From an uncultured Methanomethylovorans sp. (GTDB taxonomy: Archaea; Halobacteriota; Methanosarcinia; Methanosarcinales; Methanosarcinaceae), in the NCBI GenBank assembly GCA_937968035.1, contig CALBTS010000894.1, positions 1-17,529 on the forward strand: 17,529 nt of DNA, in the 5' to 3' direction. The position numbers and the translations under genes are program-made. Under the pieces are notes generated by a model. The model had not been told where the DNA came from and made no database searches. It was given only the letters and a program-made list of their open reading frames with translations. Below are positions 1 to 7,371 of the stretch, piece by piece; positions within the stretch are counted from its first letter, which is position 1, and each line of letters begins with the position of its first letter.

Positions 1-42
1 CATCGCAAACATAATATAAAATGCGCCAGTTTCCATCACTGA

Positions 43-52
43 CTTATATAAA
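43..52 (+). promoter_or_regulatory. TATA box of fae-hps
   Basis: The sequence CTTATATAAA is a good archaeal TATA box. Transcription would begin about 25 bases downstream, near 73-77, leaving a leader of about 30 nt. A second AT-rich stretch at 66-76 could also act as a TATA box but would leave almost no leader before the ribosome binding site. This is inference from motif and spacing only. Confidence 0.5.
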
Positions 53-106
53 GTCGCATATGAAGAGTATATATAGTCTTTATTGATGCAATTTTGTAGG
101 TGAAGT

Positions 107-1303
107 ATGTTACTAGTCGGAGAAGCACTCATCGGCGAGGAACCAGAACTCGCACACGTAGACCTTATCATTGGTGACAAGAACGGTCCTGTAGGACTTG
201 CCTTTGCAAACGGACTTACCCAGCTGTCCGCCGGGCACACCCCTCTTTTGTCAGTCATCCGTCCCAACCTGCCAGCCAAACCCTCCACGCTCATCGTCCC
301 AAAAGTTACTGTGAAGAACATGGGACAGGCAGCTCAGATCTTCGGTCCTGCCCAGGCAGCCGTGGCAAAGGCTGTTGCAGATGCCGTTGAAGAAGGCGTC
401 ATCGACAAAAAGGATGTGGAAGACCTTGTGATCGTAGCCAGCGTGTTCATACACCCGGAGGCAACGGACTACAACAGGATCTACAGGTACAACTACGGTG
501 CCACCAAGCTGGCTCTCAAGAGGGCCATGGAAGGCTTCCCAAGCGTGGAAACAGTTATGAAAGAGAAGGACAGGGCTGCCCACGGCATCATGGGATTCAA
601 GGTCACAAGGCTCTGGGATGCTCCATACCTGCAGGTTGCTCTTGACAATCCCAATATAGCCGCCATCCGCAGTATCGTCGCCCAGATCCCAAAGAGCGAT
701 CACGTGATCCTCGAAGCTGGCACTCCGCTCATAAAACGCTATGGTGTGGATGTCATTTCCCAGCTGCGTGAGGTGCGGCCTGACGCCTTCATCGTTGCAG
801 ACCTCAAGACCCTGGATACAGGCAACCTCGAAGCCCGCATGGTCGCAGATGCAACAGCAGATGCCATTGTGATCTCAGCCCTTGCACCGGTCTCAACTCT
901 CCAGAAGGCCATCGAAGAGGCACACAAGACCGGCATATATGCTGTAATGGACACCCTCAACTGCGAAGATCCTGTCGCAGTGCTCAACGAGCTCAAAAAA
1001 CTGGGCTCACTGCCCGATGTTGTGGAACTGCATCGCGGTATCGATATCGAGGAAACAGAACACGCATGGGGCAACATTGCCAAGATTAAGGCTATGTCCA
1101 CCGAATCCCATAAGGTGCTGGTGGCAGTGGCAGGCGGTATACGCATAGACACCATGCCAGTAGCTCTGGAAGCAGGAGCCGATATCCTTGTGGTAGGCCG
1201 TGCCATTACCAACGCCAGGGATGTAAGGCAGGTAGCAGAGAAATTCATAGAAGGCATGAACAAATCAGAGATCGACCAGTTCAGGGTCATGACAGATTTC
1301 TGA
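107..1303 (+). CDS. fae-hps: Bifunctional formaldehyde-activating enzyme / 3-hexulose-6-phosphate synthase (Fae-Hps)
   Basis: A 398-residue fusion. Residues 1-160 are the Fae domain, which condenses formaldehyde with tetrahydromethanopterin; the N-terminal LAHVDL motif places the family's conserved histidine at His17. Residues from about 165 are the orotidine-decarboxylase-like Hps domain, which handles formaldehyde and ribulose 5-phosphate; it shows the binding motifs GTPLIK (205-210) and DLKTLDTG (232-239). In methanogens lacking an oxidative pentose phosphate pathway, this fusion is known to serve ribose phosphate synthesis from hexulose phosphate, releasing formaldehyde that Fae captures. 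The start is supported by AGGTGA at 98-103, three bases before the ATG. Length and domain order are normal for Methanosarcinales. It is followed by a hairpin terminator and then triosephosphate isomerase. Cytoplasmic enzyme; the identification is firm. Confidence 0.97.
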   Translation: MLLVGEALIGEEPELAHVDLIIGDKNGPVGLAFANGLTQLSAGHTPLLSVIRPNLPAKPSTLIVPKVTVKNMGQAAQIFGPAQAAVAKAVADAVEEGVIDKKDVEDLVIVASVFIHPEATDYNRIYRYNYGATKLALKRAMEGFPSVETVMKEKDRAAHGIMGFKVTRLWDAPYLQVALDNPNIAAIRSIVAQIPKSDHVILEAGTPLIKRYGVDVISQLREVRPDAFIVADLKTLDTGNLEARMVADATADAIVISALAPVSTLQKAIEEAHKTGIYAVMDTLNCEDPVAVLNELKKLGSLPDVVELHRGIDIEETEHAWGNIAKIKAMSTESHKVLVAVAGGIRIDTMPVALEAGADILVVGRAITNARDVRQVAEKFIEGMNKSEIDQFRVMTDF

Positions 1304-1328
1304 GCGTGTGCATTGCACACGCTTTTTT
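1304..1328 (+). terminator. Hairpin with T6 tract after fae-hps
   Basis: The arms GCGTGTGCA (1304-1312) and TGCACACGC (1314-1322) are perfect inverted repeats. In practice this is a 7-bp GC-rich stem with a CATTG loop, followed directly by six Ts (1323-1328). It begins right after the fae-hps stop codon. Archaeal termination depends mainly on the T-run, so this is a plausible full or partial terminator. The next gene starts only 26 bases further on, so it may instead attenuate transcription into tpiA. Confidence 0.6.
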
Positions 1329-1354
1329 CAGGAGGGGTTAAGATCAGCTCAATT

Positions 1355-2011
1355 ATGATAGTGTTGAACCTGAAGACATATCTTGAAGGCACAGGAGAGA
1401 ACTCAGTAAAGATTGCACAGGCATGTAAGGACGTTGCAGACGATTCGGGCATTGACATTGCAGTTGCCCCGCAGTTCTGTGATATCTACAGAGTGGCTTC
1501 TCAGGTGGACATACCTGTATATTCACAGCACCTTGACAGCGTGGGTGCTGGCAGCTTTACAGGCCATGCCTTCTCCAGATGTATCAAGGACGCTGGAGCT
1601 GTGGGCACTCTCATAAACCACTCCGAAAGACGGCTTACGCTTGCTGAGATCGATGCTTCCGTGCAGGCCGCAAAGAGAACAGGTCTTGCCACCATTGTCT
1701 GCACGAACAACGTGCCCACATCCGCTGCCGCAGCAGCCCTGTCTCCGGATTACGTTGCCGTGGAACCCCCGGAACTCATCGGTTCAGGCATCCCGGTGTC
1801 AAAAGCCGACCCTGCGGTGGTCACAGGTTCCGTGGAAGCGATCCTGAAGGTGAACCCCGCAGTAAAAGTGCTCTGCGGAGCTGGCATTTCCAAAGGTGAG
1901 GACCTTGCAGCAGCTCTTGAACTTGGTTCAGTGGGTGTGCTGCTGGCTTCAGGCATAGTGAAAGCCGCAGACCCGAAGGCAGCCCTTGAAGATCTCGTAA
2001 GCAAGGTCTGA
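1355..2011 (+). CDS. tpiA: Triosephosphate isomerase (archaeal type)
   Basis: A 218-residue TIM-barrel enzyme interconverting glyceraldehyde 3-phosphate and dihydroxyacetone phosphate, mainly in gluconeogenesis in methanogens. Visible active-site residues are Asn5 and Lys7 in LNLKTY, His89 in LINHSE, Glu137 in AVEPPELIGSG, and the phosphate-binding GAGISKGED (175-183). The length fits the short archaeal class (about 218-228 residues). I chose the ATG at 1355 because MIVLNLKTY matches the usual archaeal N-terminus. However, the strong Shine-Dalgarno sequence AGGAGGGG (1330-1337) lies 17 bases upstream, which is too far. It is ideally placed for an in-frame ATC at 1343, which is not a normal start codon; an in-frame TTG at 1314-1315 lies inside the upstream hairpin. 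The function is secure; the exact start is not. Confidence 0.95.
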   Translation: MIVLNLKTYLEGTGENSVKIAQACKDVADDSGIDIAVAPQFCDIYRVASQVDIPVYSQHLDSVGAGSFTGHAFSRCIKDAGAVGTLINHSERRLTLAEIDASVQAAKRTGLATIVCTNNVPTSAAAAALSPDYVAVEPPELIGSGIPVSKADPAVVTGSVEAILKVNPAVKVLCGAGISKGEDLAAALELGSVGVLLASGIVKAADPKAALEDLVSKV

Positions 2012-2046
2012 TGTTATTCTGATCTTGTTTTGACCTTTTTTTATTC

Positions 2047-2355
2047 TCAGGGCAGGAAAACCCAGCTGATGAACAGCATGATAATAGCTATGCCTATGCG
2101 CTTGTACATGGGTATGTTGATCCCGAAACTGCTGCGCAACATCTCAGATATGCCCACAGGTGGCGGAGCGATCATAAGTGCCGCGAGGAACAACGGGAGA
2201 CCCGCAAGCAGGTTCCTTGATACAAGTATAAGGTATAGGCCCTGCAGTCCAAGATATATCCCAAAGGCAGATAAGAAGAACAAACCACCTTTCTGGAATC
2301 TCAGGCGCTGCTCAGGAGCCATTTGCATTTTGTCAACAAAACCACTTGTTTTCAT
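2047..2355 (-). CDS. Small hypothetical membrane protein, 102 residues
   Basis: I do not recognise the family. The start at 2355 (MKTSGFVDK) is supported by GGTGA seven bases upstream. After a polar N-terminus of about 25 residues (containing APEQRLRFQKGG) come roughly three hydrophobic stretches, suggesting a small integral membrane protein with the polar end on one face. A central APPPVGISEML segment could be a loop. The C-terminus ends hydrophobic (ISWVFLP). The gene runs toward tpiA and ends 35 bp from its stop. Upstream lies the 3' end of the tyrA operon on the same strand, about 93 bp away, so read-through from that operon is possible. No function can be assigned. Confidence 0.75.
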   Translation of the reverse strand: MKTSGFVDKMQMAPEQRLRFQKGGLFFLSAFGIYLGLQGLYLILVSRNLLAGLPLFLAALMIAPPPVGISEMLRSSFGINIPMYKRIGIAIIMLFISWVFLP

Positions 2356-2448
2356 ATTTTCACCGGATACTTCCCATGGTGATTGCACTTGCCTGCATAT
2401 AACAGTAAGCCATGTGAATATGACAATGCCTTCAAATTACTATTGTGC

Positions 2449-3750
2449 TCATACTCTTAACTGGCATCCGATACCAATCAGGACCCTTTCTACATCGGCC
2501 TGCACTTTGTCTGGCTCCTGATCTGCTAATATGCTGATGCGGTAGGTAACACTCTTTTTCCCCTGAATGAGGTACATGTCAATGATCTCAGACCCGACTA
2601 TGTTCTCATTGACTGATATGATCTCCAATATGATCCCAGGGTCTGCATTCTCAGGAACTGTGACAGATATGTCCCTTCTGTGATGTGTGAGATTTTTCAT
2701 CTTCCACTCTTTCAGCTCCTGTGGTGAAAGCAGCTGTATGTTCTCTATTTTCAGGGATACCATTTTTGTCCCTTCTGCAAGCATGACCTCTGTGGGTGTG
2801 ACCTTCCAGAGTTTACCCACATGTATCTTTCCAGAGTACACATGCAACAGCCCGCACTCTTCTCCCACTGATGCCATAAGGTGTTCATATTCAGCAATTT
2901 TGTAATTGATCAGCTTGTCAGAACGTCTGAGAGCAGGTGACGTATCCCCGAAGTGAATGGCGGCATCCTTCATCTTCGTGATGAAACCTTCCAGGTCATG
3001 CTTTTTTATCATTTCAGAAGTGTTGTGGCATTCCTCAAGGAAGGCATCATGCACTTTGATCACTTCCGGGTTCTCCATCTGTATCATCGCATAGAGATAA
3101 GGGTTCTGACCCAGTATCCTGCCAACGAAATCCAGCATTATGTCATACACAGGGCTCATAAATCTCCGTGATTCCTTCACATTGAAATCAAGCCTGTCCA
3201 ATGTCGTACCTATGGTTATGTATGCAAAATGAGTAAGACCCTGCACTACGGAAACGAACCTGTCATGCTCTTCAGGACCGACGATCACTATGTGTGCGCC
3301 GCTCTCATCTAACATCTCTCTGATAACAGGGAACCATTTGTGACATCTGTCAGCTATGGGTGTCAGGATGAACCTTTGACCGTGCAGGTTTGGTATAGTG
3401 GGTCCGAACATGGGATGTGTTCCCAGGATCTCCACATCAGCAGGAGCATATTTCTGCATAGCACGGGTGGGTCCGGTTTTCAGGGAAGTAAGGTCCATGA
3501 GCAGGCTCCCTCCTTTCATCAGGGGTGCAACCTCTGCAATGACCTGCTCTGTGATGTCAATAGGTACGGAAATTATCACCACATCACTTTCGGCCACTTC
3601 GGCATGCAGATCATGAGCGAACCTGACACACAGCCTTTCAGCTATCTCTGTTTTTCCGCTCTTGCCCCAGATACTGACATCAAACCCCCTTTCTCTGAAG
3701 AAGGTGGAGAACCACTGTCCCATTTCACCGGTACCACCCACAATGAGCAT
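2449..3750 (-). CDS. tyrA: Prephenate dehydrogenase with C-terminal extension
   Basis: A 433-residue protein converting prephenate to 4-hydroxyphenylpyruvate with NAD(P)+ for tyrosine synthesis. The N-terminal Rossmann motif GGTGEMG is at 5-11. The helical dehydrogenase domain carries TSLKTG (88-93), GTHPMFGP (110-117) with the conserved His112, and QGLTHF (170-175). Residues beyond about 300 form an extension: a short beta-rich part (VYSGKIHVGKLWKVTP) and a last 75 residues (about 358-433) that look like a regulatory ACT-type domain, which would suggest tyrosine feedback. The ACT assignment is inferred from pattern. It is the last gene of the aro operon. The ATG at 3750 lies two bases past the aroE stop; a TTG at 3754-3756 overlapping that stop would give MKMLIVGG and is a real alternative. 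No chorismate mutase domain is seen. Confidence 0.93.
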   Translation of the reverse strand: MLIVGGTGEMGQWFSTFFRERGFDVSIWGKSGKTEIAERLCVRFAHDLHAEVAESDVVIISVPIDITEQVIAEVAPLMKGGSLLMDLTSLKTGPTRAMQKYAPADVEILGTHPMFGPTIPNLHGQRFILTPIADRCHKWFPVIREMLDESGAHIVIVGPEEHDRFVSVVQGLTHFAYITIGTTLDRLDFNVKESRRFMSPVYDIMLDFVGRILGQNPYLYAMIQMENPEVIKVHDAFLEECHNTSEMIKKHDLEGFITKMKDAAIHFGDTSPALRRSDKLINYKIAEYEHLMASVGEECGLLHVYSGKIHVGKLWKVTPTEVMLAEGTKMVSLKIENIQLLSPQELKEWKMKNLTHHRRDISVTVPENADPGIILEIISVNENIVGSEIIDMYLIQGKKSVTYRISILADQEPDKVQADVERVLIGIGCQLRV

Positions 3751-3752
3751 TT

Positions 3753-4574
3753 TCAAGTTCTCAGCGCTCCCATCACAGCTTCCTTCATCACTTCCACGGG
3801 TGGCTCCACGCCTGTCCATATTCTGAAAGCTTCAGCACCCTGATATACCAGCATCATCACTCCGGATACTGTCCTTGCTCCGGCCTTTTCCGCTTCCGTG
3901 AGCAGTTTCGTTTTCAGTGGATTGTACACAATATCAAAGACCACGAGACCCTCATGCATCTGCTTTGCTGTTGCTATGGTAGCTTCCACCTGCGGATGCA
4001 TTCCTAATGTGGTGCAGTTGATCAGCACGTCAGAGCTGGCTATAAGATCATCCAATCGCTCAAGACCACATCCTTTTACGTTTCCCGCAAGGGCAACATC
4101 ATCTGCGAGCTGCATAGCCCTTTCAGGCGTACGGTTAGCAATGGTCACATCCGCTCCGTCACTTGCAAGCTGAAAACCGATTCCCCGGGCAGCTCCTCCT
4201 GCACCGACTATCAGTACCTTCGCTCCCTCTATTTTCACGCCTGCATCGACAAGGGCCTTTTCAGCTCCTATGCCATCGGTATTGTATCCCCTCATGCCAT
4301 CCTTGAGGTCTACGGTATTGACCGCCCCCACGACTGCTGCAAGGGGATCTGGTTCCACTGTCCTCAGAGCCTCTTCCTTCAGGGGCACCGTAAGGTTCAG
4401 TCCCCCAAATCCCATGGCATGTGCTCCTTTGATAGCATCTTTAAGGTTTTCCTTGCTGACCCGGAAAGCGTGGTAGGTACAGTCCATTCCCAGAGCTTTG
4501 AATGCCGCATTGTGCATCACAGGGGACAGTGAGTGCTCTATGGGGTCGCCGAAGACAGCAAACACTTTTTTCAT
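3753..4574 (-). CDS. aroE: Shikimate dehydrogenase
   Basis: A 273-residue NADP-dependent enzyme reducing 3-dehydroshikimate to shikimate. Visible motifs are SLSPVMHN (15-22) for substrate binding, NLTVPLK (60-66) with catalytic Lys66, YNTDG (97-101) with catalytic Asp100, the dinucleotide-binding GAGGAARG (124-131), NRT (147-149) for the NADP phosphate, and NCTTLGM plus YQGAEAF near the C-terminus. The start is fixed by an ATGA overlap with the aroD stop and by AAGGTG five bases upstream. Length is normal for the family. It is the fourth gene of the aro operon and sits directly before tyrA, consistent with translational coupling. No unusual features. Confidence 0.97.
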   Translation of the reverse strand: MKKVFAVFGDPIEHSLSPVMHNAAFKALGMDCTYHAFRVSKENLKDAIKGAHAMGFGGLNLTVPLKEEALRTVEPDPLAAVVGAVNTVDLKDGMRGYNTDGIGAEKALVDAGVKIEGAKVLIVGAGGAARGIGFQLASDGADVTIANRTPERAMQLADDVALAGNVKGCGLERLDDLIASSDVLINCTTLGMHPQVEATIATAKQMHEGLVVFDIVYNPLKTKLLTEAEKAGARTVSGVMMLVYQGAEAFRIWTGVEPPVEVMKEAVMGALRT

Positions 4575-5290
4575 AACAGCACCTTCATCGTTCTCTTCAG
4601 TTCTGCTATGTTCAGCTGACCCGGTGCCACAGCCTCTCCAATTGAGCCATAAGTAAGCACTGAACCATAGAACGGTGCTATCACCCGTGTATGTTTTCCA
4701 AGATCGCCCATGGCTATCATGCACACGGGTCTGGTAGCTTCATGAGTTACGCGCAGAAGGTTCATGGTGTCGGCAGGCGAATTGGCCTTCGCAGCGAACT
4801 TGGCTATGTCGCCTCCGCTTTGCCATGCCATTTCCAGCATATCCTTGATCTTTTCCATGGAAGTGGTTCCATTAAAATCATGATGCGAGACAATAACTGT
4901 CTTGCCAAGTTCATGTGCGGCTGATATGAGCTTTTCCCGCAGGTCAGCCTCTGCAGCGAGTTCCACGTCCACCGCATCCACCACAGGCAGAATATCCAGA
5001 AGAAGTTGTATTCTCTTTTTTTCCGGTCCTTCCCATTTGCCTCCATCAATTGGTAATCTATTGGTTGCAATACATGGCAGGTTTACCTCTTGCTTTAAGC
5101 CTGCGATCATTTCCAGCGCTGACTTTGTATCTTTTATACCAAGCAGGTCCAGCCTGATCTCCAGTATGTCTGCACCCTGCAAGAGAGCCTCTCTGGCCAG
5201 TTCCATTGGATAGTCACTTATGACGGCTACAACTGCCGCTCCTTCTGACAGGTCGAAGCTACCTATCTTTACCATAAGCCCTCTGATCAT
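4571..5290 (-). CDS. aroD: 3-dehydroquinate dehydratase, type I
   Basis: A 239-residue type I dehydroquinase, a class I aldolase-like barrel that removes water from 3-dehydroquinate through a Schiff base. The Schiff-base lysine is most likely Lys164 in GGDIAKFA, and the general-base histidine lies in VSHHDFNGT (136-137). EIRLD (44-48) is the family's substrate-contact motif, and GKHTRV (199-204) carries the C-terminal arginine. The ATG at 5290 overlaps the aroB' stop as ATGA. An internal ATG at 5275 (MVKIGSF) is preceded by GAGGG and could also be the start. The gene overlaps aroE by four bases. It is the archaeal pathway's third step. Confidence 0.96.
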   Translation of the reverse strand: MIRGLMVKIGSFDLSEGAAVVAVISDYPMELAREALLQGADILEIRLDLLGIKDTKSALEMIAGLKQEVNLPCIATNRLPIDGGKWEGPEKKRIQLLLDILPVVDAVDVELAAEADLREKLISAAHELGKTVIVSHHDFNGTTSMEKIKDMLEMAWQSGGDIAKFAAKANSPADTMNLLRVTHEATRPVCMIAMGDLGKHTRVIAPFYGSVLTYGSIGEAVAPGQLNIAELKRTMKVLL

Positions 5291-6429
5291 TTCTCGATGA
5301 TCGTTTCCTCTACCTTCATTCCGAAATGCCGGCCGATTTCCTCGAACTTTACCAGCACCTCGTCTCCGGGTTGAAGGTCGGTGACAGCTATGGGCTTCCC
5401 GCCTTTGCTCAGCAGTTTAATGGTCTCTGCGTTCTGCACAATGGTCTTGACAGTCTTTCCGTTAAGGTCGGCCTCTATGAGCATAAGGGGCCTTCTTTCG
5501 ATCTTTACTCTGCCCACGATACCTTTTCTCTGCTCACCGGCCGCATTAACGATAGCTACTTCATCACCAGCTTCCAGTTCACACAGGTATTTCGTCTTCT
5601 CTCCCACCAGTACATAAGCGTGTACCGCTCCGGCATTCACTCGAAATGGCCGCGATGCAACGTACGGGCTGTCATCAGCTTCCGAGTTCACAAGGAAAAG
5701 GCCGCAGGATTGTGAACCTACAAGCATACCTTCCCCGCTTGTCATAAGGTTGCAAGTGTCCACACATACACGATCACCCATGCCCACATGCTCCACTTTT
5801 GTGACGATGGCAGCTGCAAGTTCAATATCCTCGACACCAGACCTTTCTGCCATTCCCACAGTTTTCTTTATCTCACTTGGGTCGTCAGTATCCAATAACA
5901 CTCCATCGGATCCATGTTCCATGGTCTCAAGCGAAAGCTTCGCTTCTTCAGAGGTCCTGACCCCGGAAATGATCTGTACGTCTTTGTCATGCAATCCTGC
6001 AATGAGGTTTTCCAGAGGAATTACTTTCCAGTCAGTGCCTACGGTTATAATGTAGTCGCAGGCTTCGGCCAGTTCTGCTGCAAACTCTTCATACTGTTTA
6101 TTGCGGATGACCACGTATCCGGCTACCTTCAAGCCTTTTCCTTTCAGGCGGGTGGCCGTTATTATGTCAAAAGAGCCACTGAAGTCAGGAGGCAGTGGTT
6201 TTGTTCCATCCCCTTCGCTTCCTTTCCCTACTACTATGATGTCTGCACCAGACCTTTCATCATGGGCAAAAGCTGCGACCTTTATGTCCCCCAGTTCCCT
6301 TACCTTCTCAACATCACTGGCATCTACCAGTACGTAATCCACTCCCGATTCCAGTCCGGTGGTGATCCTGCCTTTCCTGTCATCCCACCTGCCTTCATCG
6401 GCTTTTATCCATACGCTTTTCCTGTTCAT
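5287..6429 (-). CDS. aroB': 3-dehydroquinate synthase II (archaeal type)
   Basis: A 380-residue enzyme that oxidatively deaminates and cyclises 2-amino-3,7-dideoxy-D-threo-hept-6-ulosonate to 3-dehydroquinate. It replaces the bacterial AroB, to which it is unrelated. The sequence closely resembles what I recall of Methanocaldococcus MJ1249. Conserved stretches include VGTDWKVIPLENLIA, GVLLDTDDPSEIKK, GMGDRVCVDTCNLM, SRPFRVNAGAVHAYVL and a C-terminal HFGMKVEETIIEK. I chose the ATG at 6429 (MNRKSVWIKAD) because GTGAG lies just upstream. A GTG at 6447 overlaps the aroA' stop as GTGA and would add six residues. It is the second gene of the operon, directly coupled to aroA' and aroD. Confidence 0.96.
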   Translation of the reverse strand: MNRKSVWIKADEGRWDDRKGRITTGLESGVDYVLVDASDVEKVRELGDIKVAAFAHDERSGADIIVVGKGSEGDGTKPLPPDFSGSFDIITATRLKGKGLKVAGYVVIRNKQYEEFAAELAEACDYIITVGTDWKVIPLENLIAGLHDKDVQIISGVRTSEEAKLSLETMEHGSDGVLLDTDDPSEIKKTVGMAERSGVEDIELAAAIVTKVEHVGMGDRVCVDTCNLMTSGEGMLVGSQSCGLFLVNSEADDSPYVASRPFRVNAGAVHAYVLVGEKTKYLCELEAGDEVAIVNAAGEQRKGIVGRVKIERRPLMLIEADLNGKTVKTIVQNAETIKLLSKGGKPIAVTDLQPGDEVLVKFEEIGRHFGMKVEETIIEK

Positions 6430-6443
6430 GTTCTCACGTTGTT

Positions 6444-7241
6444 TCACTTAAGTATCTCAAGAGCTTCTTCTACAGTACGATCCTTATGCACTATCTCTGT
6501 TATTGCTCTTGTAATTTTTGTGGGGTCCTTGTGCTGGAAAACATTCCTGCCAATGGCGACTCCTCTGCTGCCCGCATCAATGGCGCCTCTTATCATTTCC
6601 AGGAATTGCTCGTCGGTTTCTGTCTTAGGTCCGCCAGCAATAACAACTGGCACCGGACATCCTTCCACAACATCCTTAAACGAATCCACATCTCCTGTGT
6701 ATACTGTCTTGACCACGTCAGCTCCAAGTTCTGCTCCTACCCTTGCAGCATGGGCCACCATCACGGGATCATGTGGATTTGTTACTTTCTTGCCCCGGGG
6801 GTACATCATGGCAAGCAAAGGTATGCCCCAGATATTGCAGTCTTCAGCTACCTTTCCAAATTTCTGGAGCTGGTCGGCCTCTGTTTCAGAACCCACGTTC
6901 ACATGTATAGATACTGCATCAGCTCCCATTTTCATCACTTCTTCCACGCTGCAGACCTGAACTTTGTTGTTAGGGTCCGGTCCGAGGGATGTGGATGCGC
7001 TCATATGCACTATTAACCCGACATCATGGCCGTATCCGCGATGTCCGTGCTTTATCATGCCCTTTTGCATGAGCACCGCATTTGCTCCGCCTTCAGCTAC
7101 TTTATTGATGGAATCTGCAATGTTGATGAGACCTTTAATGGGACCATCGGATATTCCATGGTCCATAGGTATTATCACCATGTTCCTGCTGTTCCTGTCC
7201 ATTATCCTTTCGATACGTATGCTTTTTCCAATTTCTGACAT
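6444..7241 (-). CDS. aroA': 2-amino-3,7-dideoxy-D-threo-hept-6-ulosonate (ADH) synthase
   Basis: A 265-residue class I aldolase that transfers a ketose-derived unit to aspartate semialdehyde, opening the archaeal shikimate pathway. It closely resembles what I recall of MJ0400, with [65 protein letters not shown] (Schiff-base lysine in the final VKT), AGGPKT and GRNVFQH. The start at 7241 (MSEIGKSIR) has GGAG ten bases upstream and a predicted leader of about 35 nt. An ATG at 7256 ([10 protein letters not shown]) would lie within about 20 nt of the predicted transcript start and has no ribosome binding site. It is the first gene of the five-gene aro operon. Aspartate semialdehyde is also the substrate of dapA in this window. 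Confidence 0.96.
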   Translation of the reverse strand: MSEIGKSIRIERIMDRNSRNMVIIPMDHGISDGPIKGLINIADSINKVAEGGANAVLMQKGMIKHGHRGYGHDVGLIVHMSASTSLGPDPNNKVQVCSVEEVMKMGADAVSIHVNVGSETEADQLQKFGKVAEDCNIWGIPLLAMMYPRGKKVTNPHDPVMVAHAARVGAELGADVVKTVYTGDVDSFKDVVEGCPVPVVIAGGPKTETDEQFLEMIRGAIDAGSRGVAIGRNVFQHKDPTKITRAITEIVHKDRTVEEALEILK

Positions 7242-7273
7242 ATTTGTGATCTCCATTCTAGTGCCGTGCTAGT

Positions 7274-7290
7274 ATGTTACATAGTAACAT
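7274..7290. promoter_or_regulatory. Palindrome overlapping the aro operon start site (candidate operator)
   Basis: ATGTTAC (7274-7280), ATA, GTAACAT (7284-7290) is a perfect 7+7 inverted repeat. It lies between the minus-strand TATA box (7297-7307) and the first aro gene, spanning roughly -14 to +2 of the predicted transcript start. That position suits a repressor that blocks polymerase recruitment. A weaker CTAG-bounded dyad at 7258-7272 lies just downstream. The binding protein is unknown. Confidence 0.5.
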
Positions 7291-7296
7291 GGCTAA

Positions 7297-7307
7297 GGTA
7301 TATAAAG
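7297..7307 (-). promoter_or_regulatory. TATA box of the aro operon
   Basis: On the minus strand this reads CTTTATATACC, a strong archaeal TATA box. The predicted start is near 7276, giving a leader of about 35 nt to the ATG at 7241. It is the only clear promoter before the five aro genes. Confidence 0.65.
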
Positions 7308-7371
7308 TTATTTAGAGAAAATAAGTACGTTTCAGGTCCTTCTGGGGCAGAAAAGGTTACTGTCCGCCTTT

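Noticed and set aside
1..42. Possible start of a minus-strand gene at the window edge (CAT at 1-3)
   Set aside because: Only a single codon would be inside the window, and a minus-strand TATA-like stretch at 10-21 is too close to it to support the call.
739..1458. Long minus-strand open frame of 239 codons across fae-hps and tpiA
   Set aside because: Shadow of the strongly conserved fae-hps coding strand; low-complexity Ser/Ala/Thr-rich product.
5914..6960. Plus-strand open frame of 348 codons opposite aroB' and aroA'
   Set aside because: Both opposite genes are unmistakable; the frame has no ribosome binding site and a Cys/Phe/Ser-rich product typical of an antisense shadow.
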